From: Gandjariella thermophila
GTDB taxonomy: Bacteria; Actinomycetota; Actinomycetes; Mycobacteriales; Pseudonocardiaceae
Length of the DNA stretch: 64,000 bases
Direction of reading: 5' to 3'
Assembly: GCF_005405885.1 (NCBI RefSeq)
Contig: NZ_BJFL01000024.1
Span: forward strand, 30,823 to 94,822
Each line of letters opens with the position of its first letter. The first letter of the stretch is position 1. The translations under genes were made by a program, and so were the position numbers. Below, piece by piece: positions 17,229 to 25,761 of the stretch. Below the pieces are notes generated by a model. It had not been told where the DNA came from. It searched no databases and saw only the letters and a list, made by a program, of their open reading frames with translations.

Positions 17229-18226
17229 GCTCCCCACCGCAGCGCCGCGGTGTGCACCGGGGCGTCCCACAGTTCGATCATCTCGTCGTCCAGCTTGAGC
17301 AGCGTGATGCTCATGCCCTGCATCTCCAGGCTGGTGATGAACGGCCCGACCAGCCGCCGCTCGACCCGGATGCCGCGCTCGGCGAGCAGCCGCTCCGCGA
17401 TGCCGTGCGCCAGGTACAACTCGATCAGCGGGGTGCCGCCCATCGAGTTGGTGAACAGCAGCGCCCGGTCACCCTCGCGGAACGGCAGATCCTCCAGCAC
17501 GGGCTCGAGCAGCCGCCGCACGATACCGTCGGCGTTCTCCGCCGGCATCCGCTCCCGGCCCGGCTCGCCGTGGATGCCGATACCGATCTCCATCTCGTCC
17601 TCGGCCAGGGTAAAGGTCGGCTCGCCGACGTGCGGCACGGTGCAGCCGGTGAGCGCCATACCCATGGAGCGCACGTTGGCGATCACCCGGCGGGCCAGTG
17701 CCTCGCAGCCGTCCAGGTCAACCTTGCGGTCGGCGGCGGCGCCGACGATCTTCTCCAGTAGCACGGTGCCGCCGACCCCGCGCCGGCCGGCGGTGTAGAG
17801 GGAGTCCTTCACCGCCACGTCGTCGTCGATCACCACGCTGCGCACGTCCCCACCCTCGGCGGCGGCGAGTTCCGCGGCGGTGTCGAAGTTGAGCACGTCA
17901 CCGGTGTAGTTCTTCACCACCAGCAGCACCCCGGCACCACCGTCCACCTGGGACACCGCGGCCTGCACCTGGTCCGGGGTGGGCGAGGTGAACACCGCGC
18001 CCGGGCAGGCGGCGTCGAGCATGCCCGGACCGACGAAGCCGGCGTGCAGGGGTTCGTGGCCGGAGCCGCCGCCGGACACCACCGCCACCTTGCCGCGCAC
18101 CGGGGCGTCGGCCCGCGCCACCACGGCCGGCTTGGTGCTGACCCGGAGCAACTCGGGGTGCGCGGCCGCCATGCCTCGCAGGGAGTCGGCCACCACGGTC
18201 GCCGGATCATTGATGATCTTCTTCAT
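17225..18226 (-). CDS. dhaK: DhaK: dihydroxyacetone-binding subunit of PTS-dependent dihydroxyacetone kinase
   Basis: DhaK binds dihydroxyacetone covalently as a hemiaminal to a His; the product is dihydroxyacetone phosphate for glycolysis. In this 333-residue protein the substrate-binding His219 is visible in GIGIHGEPG (His218 in E. coli), with the capping His57 in [28 protein letters not shown] and [15 protein letters not shown] are standard. The start is ATG 18226 with GGAGG upstream. It is first of the dhaKLM operon on the minus strand and lies downstream of an aldehyde dehydrogenase gene. Its TGA lies in the end of the long repeat element. It may act in glycerol or dihydroxyacetone use. 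Confidence 0.97.
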   Translation of the reverse strand: MKKIINDPATVVADSLRGMAAAHPELLRVSTKPAVVARADAPVRGKVAVVSGGGSGHEPLHAGFVGPGMLDAACPGAVFTSPTPDQVQAAVSQVDGGAGVLLVVKNYTGDVLNFDTAAELAAAEGGDVRSVVIDDDVAVKDSLYTAGRRGVGGTVLLEKIVGAAADRKVDLDGCEALARRVIANVRSMGMALTGCTVPHVGEPTFTLAEDEMEIGIGIHGEPGRERMPAENADGIVRRLLEPVLEDLPFREGDRALLFTNSMGGTPLIELYLAHGIAERLLAERGIRVERRLVGPFITSLEMQGMSITLLKLDDEMIELWDAPVHTAALRWGA

Positions 18227-18338
18227 GGCCGGCCTCCGGTACGGATCGTCCTCGACTCGCTGAGCCTTTCCTACCGTGCTTGGCCGAGCGGGGAAAGCAC
18301 CGCCGCGCCGGGCGACTGGCCGGTGACTGGTGGGTCGC

Positions 18339-19850
18339 TCAGCGGCCGTAGCGCAGCCGCACCAGGCGGAGCAGTTGTCGCACCGTGTGCGTGCCGCGGG
18401 AGAAGCTCATCGGCTCCAGTAGCGCGCCGAACCGGCGCCGGGTCACCGCCTGCGGCCTGGCGAACTCGCGCAGCCCGTCCTCGCCGTGGATGCGGCCGAA
18501 GCCGGAGTCGCCGACCCCGCCGAACGGCAGCGCGGGCACCGCGGCGAAGGAGATCACCGAGTTCACCGACACCATTCCGGCGCGCAGCCGGCGGGCCAGT
18601 TCCTCGCCACGGGACCGGGAGAACACCGCGGCGGCCAGGCCGTAGCGGGTGCCGTTGGCCAGCCGCAGCGCCTCCGCCACGTCGCGGACCCGGTTGACGG
18701 TGATGGTGGGCCCGAAGGTCTCGTCGCGGACCGCGGCGCAGTCCTCCGGCACGTCGGTGAGCACCACCGGCTCGACGTACGGCGCGCGCACCGAGTCCAG
18801 CCCGCCGACCACCGCGCGGGCACCGGCGTCCAGGGCGGCCTGGATGTGCCCGCGGATGACGTCCACCTGGGACGGCATGGTGATCGGGCCGAGGTCGGCG
18901 CCGTCCTGGCCGCCGGCGCGGAGCCGGCGCGCCCGCTGGGCGACGAGGTCGAGGAACCGGTCGGCCACCGCGTCGACCACGTACACCCGCTCGACCCCGA
19001 CGCAGGTCTGGCCGGCGTTGGCCATGCCGCCCCAGACCGCCGCGTCCGCGGCCGCCTCCAGGTCGGCGTCGGCGTCCACGATGAGCGCGTCCTTGCCGCC
19101 GCACTCGACCAGCACCGGGGTCAGGGTCTCCGCGCATGCCGCCATCACCCGCTTGCCGGTGGCCGTGGAGCCGGTGAACGCCAGTTTGTCCACTCCGGAC
19201 CGGCACAGCGCCGCGCCGGTCTCGCCGTACCCGGTGACCACGCGGAACACCGGATGCTCGGGGACCACCTCGGCGAAGGTGTCGGCCAGCCAGGTGCCCA
19301 CGCCGGGGGTGTACTCGCTGGGCTTGAACACCACCGCGTTGCCGGCGGCGAGCGCGTAGGCGATCGAGCCCATCGGGGTGAAGGCCGGGTAGTTCCACGG
19401 CCCGATCACACCGACCACGCCCAGCGGCTGGTACTCCAGCGTGGCCGCGTGGTTGTACATCAGCAGGCCGGGCGAGACCCGGCGGCGGCGCAGCACCCGC
19501 TCGGCGTGGTGTGCCGCCCAGTGCAGGTGGTCCACCACGAGCACGAGTTCCAGCCGCGCGTCGTCGATCGGCTTGCCGGTCTCCGTGCTGATCAGGTTGG
19601 CCAGTTCGGGCAGCCGGCGGACGAGGCGCCGGCGCCAGGCGTCGAGCCGCTGCTTCCGGCCGGCGAAGCCGAGCCCGGCCCACCACTGGCCGGCCTCGCG
19701 GGCGCGGCGGACCGCGTCGGTGACCTCCTCGGCGCCGTGGACGGGGTATCGCCCGACCACCTCGCCGGTGCGCGGGTCGAGCGAGAGCAGCTTGTCGGAG
19801 TTCTCCGACTCCTGGGGCGCCGGTGTGCTCTGGGACGTGGTCCGCGTCAT
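18339..19850 (-). CDS. NAD(P)-dependent aldehyde dehydrogenase (succinate-semialdehyde-type)
   Basis: A 503-residue aldehyde dehydrogenase. Visible motifs are IGPWNYPAF in the cofactor-binding domain, [11 protein letters not shown], the general base Glu in [10 protein letters not shown], the nucleophile Cys in [10 protein letters not shown], and ETFGPTITV and [16 protein letters not shown] near the end. The Cys context and the absence of a signal peptide suggest a cytosolic semialdehyde or medium-chain aldehyde dehydrogenase; the substrate is not determinable. The start ATG 19850 has AGGGAG upstream. It is 112 bases upstream of dhaK on the same strand and could be part of that transcript. Confidence 0.92.
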   Translation of the reverse strand: MTRTTSQSTPAPQESENSDKLLSLDPRTGEVVGRYPVHGAEEVTDAVRRAREAGQWWAGLGFAGRKQRLDAWRRRLVRRLPELANLISTETGKPIDDARLELVLVVDHLHWAAHHAERVLRRRRVSPGLLMYNHAATLEYQPLGVVGVIGPWNYPAFTPMGSIAYALAAGNAVVFKPSEYTPGVGTWLADTFAEVVPEHPVFRVVTGYGETGAALCRSGVDKLAFTGSTATGKRVMAACAETLTPVLVECGGKDALIVDADADLEAAADAAVWGGMANAGQTCVGVERVYVVDAVADRFLDLVAQRARRLRAGGQDGADLGPITMPSQVDVIRGHIQAALDAGARAVVGGLDSVRAPYVEPVVLTDVPEDCAAVRDETFGPTITVNRVRDVAEALRLANGTRYGLAAAVFSRSRGEELARRLRAGMVSVNSVISFAAVPALPFGGVGDSGFGRIHGEDGLREFARPQAVTRRRFGALLEPMSFSRGTHTVRQLLRLVRLRYGR

Positions 19851-20011
19851 CGAGACTCCCTGTGGATCACCCGTCGGTTACCCAAGAGTAATCAATGCGA
19901 CCGGCCGTCGGCAGGGGTCACCGTGAACCGCTGGTAACACAGGGTCACATTTGCCGTGGCCGAGGTCACGGAGGGGTTCGGGAACGATCCAGAGGGCGGA
20001 GGCGATGTACC

Positions 20012-20042
20012 TGGTGGGGCGCGGCGATCCCGCGCCCCACCA
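20012..20042 (+). promoter_or_regulatory. 12-bp hairpin in the leader of a 50-residue gene
   Basis: TGGTGGGGCGCG (20012-20023) pairs perfectly with CGCGCCCCACCA (20031-20042) around a 7-base loop, ending 16 bases before the Shine-Dalgarno (GGAGAGGAG, 20059-20067) of the small gene at 20073. Its placement inside a probable 5' leader suggests an mRNA-stabilising or regulatory hairpin, or a terminator/attenuator. No T-tract follows. Confidence 0.5.
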
Positions 20043-20072
20043 ACCGGCACCTACTACTGGAGAGGAGCAAGC

Positions 20073-20225
20073 GTGTCCAACACCATGGGCAACACCGCCT
20101 CCCGCCGTGCCGCCATCCGCGGCCTCGGCACCCGCCTCCGCCGCGTGGCCAACCGGTTCGACGCGTACACCCTGGAGGCGTTCAACCCGCAGTTCCCGCA
20201 CGGCCGCGGCCGCAGGCGGGCCTGA
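20073..20225 (+). CDS. 50-residue basic small protein, unrecognised
   Basis: The frame from GTG 20073 is preceded at six bases by GGAGAGGAG, one of the best ribosome-binding sites in the window. The product is very basic: N-terminal SNTMGNTASRR, a helical centre LGTRLRRVANRFDAY and the tail NPQFPHGRGRRRA. It has no membrane segment, Cys or known motif. Size and charge fit a nucleic-acid- or ribosome-binding small protein, but this is only composition. It stands alone between two minus-strand transcription units with its own leader hairpin. Confidence 0.65.
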   Translation: MSNTMGNTASRRAAIRGLGTRLRRVANRFDAYTLEAFNPQFPHGRGRRRA

Positions 20226-20261
20226 CGGGCCACCGCGCCCAACCGTTCCAACGGTTCGGCC

Positions 20262-20561
20262 CTACCGCTCGCCGGCGCCATCGGCGTCGTCGGCGGGCCC
20301 CGTAGCCGCCCCCTCCGACGCCGCGGTGGGCACCCGCAGCGGCCGGAGCTGGGCCCACGCGGCGAACAGGATCGCCAGGCCGAGCATGCCCAGCCCGCTC
20401 CACAGGTTCAGGTTGGTGCCCGCCTTCGCCGTGTCGGCCTCGGTGGTGAAGGCGATGCCGACAACCAGCAGCACGATCCCGTAGAAGCCGAACAGCAGCG
20501 CGATCACCCAGCGCAGGTCGAACAGACCGGCTCGCTTGGTCGGAGTTCCCGCTTCGCTCAC
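20262..20561 (-). CDS. Small two-helix membrane protein downstream of the symporter
   Basis: 99 residues with two predicted membrane helices (WVIALLFGFYGIVLLVVGIA and LWSGLGMLGLAILFAAWAQL) and a charged C-terminal tail. The GTG start at 20561 has GGGAGG upstream. It lies 13 bases after the sodium:solute symporter gene on the same strand, a pairing I recognise in related actinobacteria, so it is probably an accessory subunit of that transporter. No known functional family. Confidence 0.85.
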   Translation of the reverse strand: MSEAGTPTKRAGLFDLRWVIALLFGFYGIVLLVVGIAFTTEADTAKAGTNLNLWSGLGMLGLAILFAAWAQLRPLRVPTAASEGAATGPADDADGAGER

Positions 20562-20574
20562 GGCACAGCCTCCC

Positions 20575-22266
20575 TCAGGCGAAGATCACGTTAAGCACGA
20601 TGGCCAGCACGGCGACGATCCCGGCGAGCACGGCCGGCGACCGGTACCACCCGGCGTTCTCCCCGGTGGTCTCGTGCCGGCGTGCCTCCTTCGGCGTCAG
20701 CGACCACACCAGCCCGGCCAGTTCGGCCTCCGGCTTCGGCCGGGTGGCCAGCGACACCGCCACGCTGACCGCGATGTCCACCACGAACGCCGCGCTCGCC
20801 CCGACGAAGCTGGCGCCCTGGCCGGCGAGGTTCAGCACGCCCACCTTGTTGAGCAGGTCGACCAGGATCGCCGCGACGGTGCCGAGCACCAGGCCGGACC
20901 AGCCGGCCGCCGGCGTCATCCGCTTCCAGAACATGCCGAGGATGAACGTGGCGAACAGCGGGGCGTTGAAGAACGAGAACAGCGACTGGACGTAGTCCAT
21001 CAGGTTCGAGTAGCCGCCGGCGATGAACGCGGTGCCCATCGCGATGATCGTGCCGACCACCGTGACCGTGCGGCCGACCCGCAGGTAGTACTCGTCCGGA
21101 CGGTCCTTGACGATGTAATCCTGCCACAGGTCGTAGGTGAAGACCGTGTTCAGCGAACTGATGTTGGCGGCCATCCCGGCCATGAACGAGGCGAGCAGGC
21201 CGGTGATCGCGATGCCGAGCATGCCGTTCGGCAGCAGGTCGCGCATCAGCAGTTCGAGCGCGTTGTTGTAGGTGACGCCCGCTTCGCTGGCGCCCTGCTT
21301 GAGCTGGATCAGTTCCGGCGCGAGCACTCCGGCCAGCATTCCGGGGATCACGATGACCAGCGGGATCAGTGTCTTCGGGAAGGCGCCGATGATCGGCGTG
21401 CGGCGGGCGGCCGACATGTCCCGTGCGGACAGTGCGCGCTGCACCTCGGCGAAGTTCGTGGTCCAGTAGCCGAAGGAGAGCACGAAGCCGAGACCGAACA
21501 CGATGCCCAGCACGGACAGGAACGAGTTACCGATGCCGGTCAGGTTGACGCCCGGCCACGAGGTGACCTGCTCGTGAGCGGTGCTCGGGTAGAGCGTGTT
21601 GATCCGGTTGACCAGCCCGCTCCAACCGCCGACCTTGTGCAGGCCGACCAGGGTCAGCGGCAGCAGCATCGCCACGATCACGAAGAACTGCAGCACCTCG
21701 TTGTAGATGGCGGCGGACAGCCCACCCAGCGTGGTGTAGCTGAGCACCACCAGGCCGGCGACCACAATGGACAGTGAGACCGGCCAACCCAGCAGCACGT
21801 TGACCACGCTCGCCAGGGCGAACAGGTTGATGCCCGCGATCAGCACCTGGGCCACCGCGAAGCTGATCGCGTTGACCAGGTGGGCGCCCTTACCGAAGCG
21901 ACGAAGCAGGAACTCCGGCACGCTGCGTACCTTGGAGCCGTAGTAGAAGGGCATCATCACCAGGCCGAGGAAGAGCATGGCCGGGATGGCGCCGATCCAG
22001 TAGTAGTGCGCGGTCGGCAACCCGTACTGCGCGCCGTTTGCGGTCATGCCGAAGATCTCGAGCGCACCGAGGTTCGCCGAGATGAAGGCCAGACCGGTGA
22101 TCCAGGCCGGTAGCGACCGGCCGGAGAGCAGGAAGTCGAGACTCGTCGACACCTGGCGCCGAGCGAGCGCCCCGATGCCGAGCACCAACGCGAAGTAGAC
22201 GACAAGGAGTACGTAGTCGAGCGGTCCGGCGTGTAGCCGGAGGTTCGCTGCGGCCAGGACGGACAC
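20575..22266 (-). CDS. Sodium:solute symporter (SSS family)
   Basis: A 563-residue transporter with about 13-14 transmembrane helices, LeuT fold. SSS-typical stretches include GRSLPAWITGLAFISANLG in TM1-2, YTTLGGLSAAIYNEVLQFF near TM5-6 and FMAGMAANISSLNTVFTYD near TM8 with the Na2-site Ser residues. It resembles the sugar/inositol (SGLT-like) branch more than the acetate or proline branches, but the substrate is unknown. GTG 22266 is chosen as start because GGAGG lies eight bases before it; the open frame continues upstream to 22305 without support. It is transcribed with the 99-residue membrane protein. Confidence 0.9.
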   Translation of the reverse strand: MSVLAAANLRLHAGPLDYVLLVVYFALVLGIGALARRQVSTSLDFLLSGRSLPAWITGLAFISANLGALEIFGMTANGAQYGLPTAHYYWIGAIPAMLFLGLVMMPFYYGSKVRSVPEFLLRRFGKGAHLVNAISFAVAQVLIAGINLFALASVVNVLLGWPVSLSIVVAGLVVLSYTTLGGLSAAIYNEVLQFFVIVAMLLPLTLVGLHKVGGWSGLVNRINTLYPSTAHEQVTSWPGVNLTGIGNSFLSVLGIVFGLGFVLSFGYWTTNFAEVQRALSARDMSAARRTPIIGAFPKTLIPLVIVIPGMLAGVLAPELIQLKQGASEAGVTYNNALELLMRDLLPNGMLGIAITGLLASFMAGMAANISSLNTVFTYDLWQDYIVKDRPDEYYLRVGRTVTVVGTIIAMGTAFIAGGYSNLMDYVQSLFSFFNAPLFATFILGMFWKRMTPAAGWSGLVLGTVAAILVDLLNKVGVLNLAGQGASFVGASAAFVVDIAVSVAVSLATRPKPEAELAGLVWSLTPKEARRHETTGENAGWYRSPAVLAGIVAVLAIVLNVIFA

Positions 22267-22653
22267 CCAGCCCACCTCCAGTCCAACATTATCCAACAAG
22301 ACCAACCACGACGCGTCGGCGCCGCACGTTACCGCACAGTTTCAACGCGGTGAACCGATGTAGCGGAACTGTGTCCTAATTTGTTGCCGGGCCATACTAA
22401 TTCACTCCAACGTGTCACGCATCACCCGGTCGAGAACCTGGGCGAGCCCGCACCGACAGGCCCGGTGAGCAGCACGGATGCCACAGCGGCCCGGCCGCAA
22501 CGCTCCCTGGCCGTGCGTGTCGAGGGTTCCGCGCCGCCGGTCGCGTGTCGAGAGCGGCGTCCGTGCCCGTGCCGCGAACGCGCGCCGCGATCGCGTCGCC
22601 GGCGGGGGACCGGGACTCGGCGTCGCAGGCCGGTCCCGTTCCGGAACGGGCCG
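22267..22653. other. Gene-free stretch between nucS and the symporter gene
   Basis: This 387-base gap contains an AT-richer part (22280-22420) that must carry the symporter promoter, and, from 22559, a copy of the long intergenic repeat that runs into the nucS stop codon. Between 22440 and 22558 is GC-rich sequence without recognisable features. No convincing frame was found. Confidence 0.6.
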
Positions 22654-22658
22654 TCAGA
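22559..22658. repeat. Long intergenic repeat element, copy 2 (shortened)
   Basis: This copy has the same ends as those at 17.1 and 57.2 kb (CGAACGCGCGCCGCGATCGC on the left, CGTTCCGGAACGGGCCGTCA on the right), but the middle is deleted to about 100 bases. The right end covers the nucS TGA. Near the right end it contains a perfect palindrome, CCCGTTCCGGAACGGG. Confidence 0.75.
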
Positions 22659-23313
22659 ACAGCCGGAACTCGTCCGAGTCCATGCCGCGGAGGGCGTCGT
22701 AGTCCAGCACGACGCACTCGATGCCGCGGTCCTCGGCCAGCGTCCTGGCCTGCGGGCGGATCTGCTGGGCCGCGAACACGCCGCGCACCGGAGCCAGCAG
22801 CGGGTCGCGGTTGAGCAGTTCCAGGTAGCGGGTCAACTGCTCCACGCCGTCGATCTCGCCGCGCCGCTTGATCTCCACGGCGACGGAGACGCCGTCGGCG
22901 TCCCGGCACATCAGGTCCACCGGGCCGATCGCGGTCGGGTACTCGCGGCGCACCAGCGTCCACCCCTCGCCGAGCGTGGTGACGTGCTCGGCGAGCAACT
23001 CCTGCAGGTGCGCCTCCACACCGTCCTTGACCAGGCCCGGCTCCACGCCCAACTCGTGCTTGGAGTCGTGCAGCACCTCATCGATGGTGATCAGCAGCTT
23101 CTCGCCGCTCTTGTTCTGCACGGTCCACCGGCCGTCGTCCTCGGTCAGCCAGCACGGCGGACTCATCCAGTTCAGCGGCTTGTAGGCGCGGTCGTCGGAG
23201 TGCACGGACACCGAACCGTCGGCCTTGATCAGCAGCAGCCGCTGAGCCATCGGCAGGTGCGCGGTGAGCCGTCCGACGTAGTCCACCTGGCAGCGAGCGA
23301 TGACGAGGCGCAC
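22654..23313 (-). CDS. nucS: Mismatch-specific endonuclease NucS (EndoMS)
   Basis: NucS replaces MutS/MutL in actinobacterial mismatch repair by cutting both strands at mismatches. The 219-residue protein starts with [20 protein letters not shown], has the PD-(D/E)xK nuclease core [20 protein letters not shown] at about 130-155, and ends in DSDEFRLF, which resembles the C-terminal clamp-binding tail of the family. GTG 23313 is preceded at six bases by TACTCT (23320-23325), so a leaderless message is likely; the longer frame upstream is not coding. It corresponds to Rv1321 in the conserved actinobacterial order. Confidence 0.95.
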   Translation of the reverse strand: MRLVIARCQVDYVGRLTAHLPMAQRLLLIKADGSVSVHSDDRAYKPLNWMSPPCWLTEDDGRWTVQNKSGEKLLITIDEVLHDSKHELGVEPGLVKDGVEAHLQELLAEHVTTLGEGWTLVRREYPTAIGPVDLMCRDADGVSVAVEIKRRGEIDGVEQLTRYLELLNRDPLLAPVRGVFAAQQIRPQARTLAEDRGIECVVLDYDALRGMDSDEFRLF

Positions 23314-23507
23314 CCGGCCAGAGTAGAGGCACCGCGCGGCGGCACCCCGCCGCCCCGCCGGCAGCCCCCGCCCCCGCTGCCGGCGTGTCGGCGGCCACAG
23401 CGGCCGCGGAAGGTAGCGTCCGGCCGACCCCGTACCCGCGGGCGGGCGTGCCACAAGCACCGCGGTCGTCCGCGGGCACCGCGCGACACGAGGAAGGACC
23501 AGCCGCC

Positions 23508-24044
23508 GTGGAATCGCTCGGATCTCGTCAGGTGTACGCGAACGCGTGGATGAGCGTGCGCGAGGACACGATCCGCCGCGCGGACGGCTCCACGGGCATC
23601 TACGGCGTGGTGGACAAGCCGCACTACGCGCTGATCATTCCGCTGGACGGCGAGCGGCTGCACCTGGTCGAGCAGTTCCGCTACCCGCTGGGCATGCGGC
23701 GGTGGGAGTTCCCGCAGGGCACCGCGCCGGACCGGGCCGACGTGGATCCGGCCGAGCTGGCCGCCCGGGAGCTGCGCGAGGAGACCGGGCTGCGCGCCGC
23801 GCACCTGGTCGAGATCGGCGTGCTGGACGTGGCCCCCGGCATGTCCAGCCAGCGCGGCCGGGTGTTCCTGGCCACCGGGCTGACCGACGGCGAACCCGAC
23901 CGTGAGACGGAGGAGCAGGACATGCGCACGGCGTGGTTCCACCGCGCCGAGGTGGAGCAGATGATCGCCCGCGGCGAGATCAGCGACGCCCAGTCAGTCG
24001 CCGCCTACACCCTCCTGCTGCTCCACGAGCACGCGCAGCCGTAG
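23508..24044 (+). CDS. NUDIX hydrolase (ADP-ribose pyrophosphatase-like)
   Basis: 178 residues from GTG 23508, with AGGAAGGA ten bases upstream. The Nudix helix is seen in [11 protein letters not shown] at about residue 85, preceded by WEFPQGT. The first Gly of the textbook Nudix box falls on Ala here, as in a common actinobacterial subfamily with EFPQG(T/S). [13 protein letters not shown] and the C-terminal [17 protein letters not shown] fit ADP-ribose/sugar-nucleotide hydrolases. It is divergent from nucS. A housecleaning role is likely; the substrate is unknown. Confidence 0.92.
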   Translation: MESLGSRQVYANAWMSVREDTIRRADGSTGIYGVVDKPHYALIIPLDGERLHLVEQFRYPLGMRRWEFPQGTAPDRADVDPAELAARELREETGLRAAHLVEIGVLDVAPGMSSQRGRVFLATGLTDGEPDRETEEQDMRTAWFHRAEVEQMIARGEISDAQSVAAYTLLLLHEHAQP

Positions 24045-24076
24045 CTAGCACAATGCAATGCGTTGCATTATGCTAG
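24045..24076. promoter_or_regulatory. Palindromic operator of the BrnT/BrnA-type toxin-antitoxin operon
   Basis: Two 14-base arms, CTAGCACAATGCAA and TTGCATTATGCTAG, form an inverted repeat with one mismatch around a 4-base spacer. The right arm contains TATGCT (24069-24074), a -10 element six bases before the GTG of the toxin gene, so a bound antitoxin would block the promoter. The location and symmetry are typical of autorepressed type II toxin-antitoxin operons. Confidence 0.75.
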
Positions 24077-24080
24077 GCGA

Positions 24081-24350
24081 GTGCGGGAGATCCGCTGGAC
24101 GGACGAGTTGGACGAGCACATCTGGGTCCGCCACGGCGTAACTCCCGGCGAAGTGGAGCAGGTTCTCTACACCCGGCCGCGCTGGGTCGCCACGGGCAGG
24201 GACGGAACGACATACGTTTACGGGCGGAGGGACGCCGGCCGGTTCCTCCTTGTGGTGCTGAGCGAGGCGCAGACCAACGACTACTACGTCGTCACTGCCC
24301 GAGACATGACCGACGGCGAGCGTCGAACCTACCGCCGGAAGGCGCGGTGA
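24081..24350 (+). CDS. BrnT-like type II toxin
   Basis: An 89-residue protein of the BrnT (RelE-fold ribonuclease) superfamily: IRWTDELDEHIWVRHGVTP at the N-terminus, then EVEQVLYTRPRWV, YVYGRRDAGRFLLVVL and the C-terminal VVTARDMTDGERRTYRRK. BrnT toxins cleave RNA and are neutralised by BrnA. GTG 24081 is preferred over an in-frame TTG at 24063 that lies inside the operator. TATGCT six bases upstream suggests a leaderless transcript. The antitoxin gene follows after 27 bases. Activity is inferred from family and arrangement. Confidence 0.85.
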   Translation: MREIRWTDELDEHIWVRHGVTPGEVEQVLYTRPRWVATGRDGTTYVYGRRDAGRFLLVVLSEAQTNDYYVVTARDMTDGERRTYRRKAR

Positions 24351-24377
24351 CCACCCGCCCACGTTGGAGGGCACGCG

Positions 24378-24842
24378 ATGAAGAAGATCGAGGAACTGCG
24401 GGACTACATCGACACACACGACACCAGCGTCGAGATGGAGCAGGGCCACTGGGAGACCGAGGTCGCCGAGGACCCGATGGTCACCACGTCGCTCCGCCTT
24501 CCCAAGTCGCTGCTGGACTGGGTCCGCCAGCAGGCGGCCGCCGAGCATGTCAAGCCGACGGCGTGGCTTCGGGGCCTGATCGAGCAGCAGCGCGCGGGCC
24601 ACGCCGATCTCGAAGAGCGGGTCAGTGCCCTGGAGACCGTGATCTCCTCGTGGCTCGCTCACCTGCGACCAGCGAGCCCGGCACGGCGCACGCCCGGCGG
24701 CCCCACCGCCGCTGGAACACGCGTAGCCGCCCAGCCCATCAAGATCGCGGGACGCCACGCCCGGGCCACCGCCGGCAAGGACGCCAAGACCGGCAATCCC
24801 ACCCCTGGCACGAGGCGGCGCACGCGGTCAGGCAGCAGGTAG
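24378..24842 (+). CDS. BrnA-like (CopG/RHH-type) antitoxin with a long basic tail
   Basis: The N-terminal 30 residues and the MVTTSLRLPKSLLDWVRQQA ribbon-helix-helix segment (about 35-75) identify a BrnA/CopG-like antitoxin, which would bind the palindrome upstream of the toxin gene. A short coiled segment (HADLEERVSALETVI) follows. The last 50 or so residues are rich in Arg, Pro, Gly and Thr, making this 154-residue protein much longer than the usual 80-100; the tail could be a late addition or disordered. ATG 24378 has GGAGGG upstream. The toxin-first gene order is that of brnTA. Confidence 0.82.
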   Translation: MKKIEELRDYIDTHDTSVEMEQGHWETEVAEDPMVTTSLRLPKSLLDWVRQQAAAEHVKPTAWLRGLIEQQRAGHADLEERVSALETVISSWLAHLRPASPARRTPGGPTAAGTRVAAQPIKIAGRHARATAGKDAKTGNPTPGTRRRTRSGSR

Positions 24843-24852
24843 CCCGGCGGCG

Positions 24853-25626
24853 TCACTCTGGCCAGACGGGGTGGCGCTTCTCCAGGAACGCGGCCATGCC
24901 CTCGCGGGCGGCGGGGAGCTGCGACGCGGCGGCCATCACCTCGACGGCGAGGGTGTAGGCGTCCGCCTCGGGGCGGTCGAGCTGCGCGTAGAGGGTGCGC
25001 TTGCCCAGCGCCTTGCTGGCCCGGCTGCCCCGGGTGGCGCGGGCCAGCAACTCGTCCACGGCGCGGTCCAGCTCGCCGTCCGGCACCACCCGGTTCACCA
25101 GGCCCCACTGCTCGGCGGTGCGGGCGTCCACCGGGTCGCCGGTGAGCGCCATCTCCATGAGCCGCTTGCGGCCGATCGCGCGGGCCACCGGCACCGCCGG
25201 GGTGTGGCAGAACCAGCCGCCCCTGCCGCCGGGCAGCGCGAACCCGGCCGACTCGGCGGCCACCGCCAGGTCGCAGGAGGCGACGAGCTGGCAGCCGGCG
25301 GCGGTGGCCAGCCCGTGCACCCGGGCGATCACCACCTGCGGCACGGACTCGACGGTGCGCATCAGCTCGGTACACAGCTCGAGCAGCCGGCGCACCCCGA
25401 GCAGGTCGCGGGCGGCCACGTCGGCGAAGTCGTGGCCGGCGGAGAACACCGGCCCCTCGCCGGCCAGCACGATCCCGGTGGCATTGGTGTCGCCGGCCGC
25501 GCGGAAGGCGGCCAGCAGCTCGGCGAGGTGCTCCTCGGACAGCGAGTTCCGCCGCTCCGGGCGGTTCATCGTGATCCGCACCGTGTCGTCGGCCTGCTTC
25601 ACCAGGATGTGCCGGTAGTCACCCAT
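24853..25626 (-). CDS. Enoyl-CoA hydratase/isomerase (crotonase) family protein
   Basis: 257 residues with the crotonase fold: the oxyanion-hole motif FSAGHDFADV at about 60, the second one ATAAGCQLVASCDLAVAAE at about 105-120, and ALPGGRGGWFCHTP. The usual hydratase Glu pair is not clearly kept (ALPGGRGGWF replaces the usual FGxPEhxxG stretch), so a true crotonase for the ethylmalonyl-CoA pathway is uncertain; it is closer to ECHDC3-like proteins. TAGCGT at 25634-25639 lies seven bases before ATG 25626, suggesting leaderless expression. Its 3' end converges on the antitoxin gene with only 10 bases between stops. Confidence 0.88.
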   Translation of the reverse strand: MGDYRHILVKQADDTVRITMNRPERRNSLSEEHLAELLAAFRAAGDTNATGIVLAGEGPVFSAGHDFADVAARDLLGVRRLLELCTELMRTVESVPQVVIARVHGLATAAGCQLVASCDLAVAAESAGFALPGGRGGWFCHTPAVPVARAIGRKRLMEMALTGDPVDARTAEQWGLVNRVVPDGELDRAVDELLARATRGSRASKALGKRTLYAQLDRPEADAYTLAVEVMAAASQLPAAREGMAAFLEKRHPVWPE

Positions 25627-25662
25627 GCCTTCGACGCTACTCGGCCAGCCCGCCGTTCGTGA

Positions 25663-25738
25663 CCCCCGTTCAGCACGCTCAACGGGGGTCTGGGCGTGCT
25701 CGGAGGCCCCGTTGAGGGTGCTGAATGCGGATTCGGGG
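25663..25738. repeat. Palindromic dispersed element (CCCGCATTCAGC family), copy 1
   Basis: The left arm (about 25663-25688, CCCGTTCAGCACGCTCAACG) is complementary to the right arm (about 25707-25730) around an 18-base GC-rich centre, allowing a long imperfect hairpin. The same arms, better conserved, occur at 43156-43229. It sits between the crotonase-family start and the GH172 stop and may also serve as a terminator. Confidence 0.75.
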
Positions 25739-25761
25739 GCGGCGGTCGGCGCCGCAGGGCG

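Noticed and set aside
24853..25626. Assigning the crotonase-family gene as the pathway crotonase
   Set aside because: The stretch that normally carries the catalytic Glu is not conserved in the usual form, so only a family-level call is justified.
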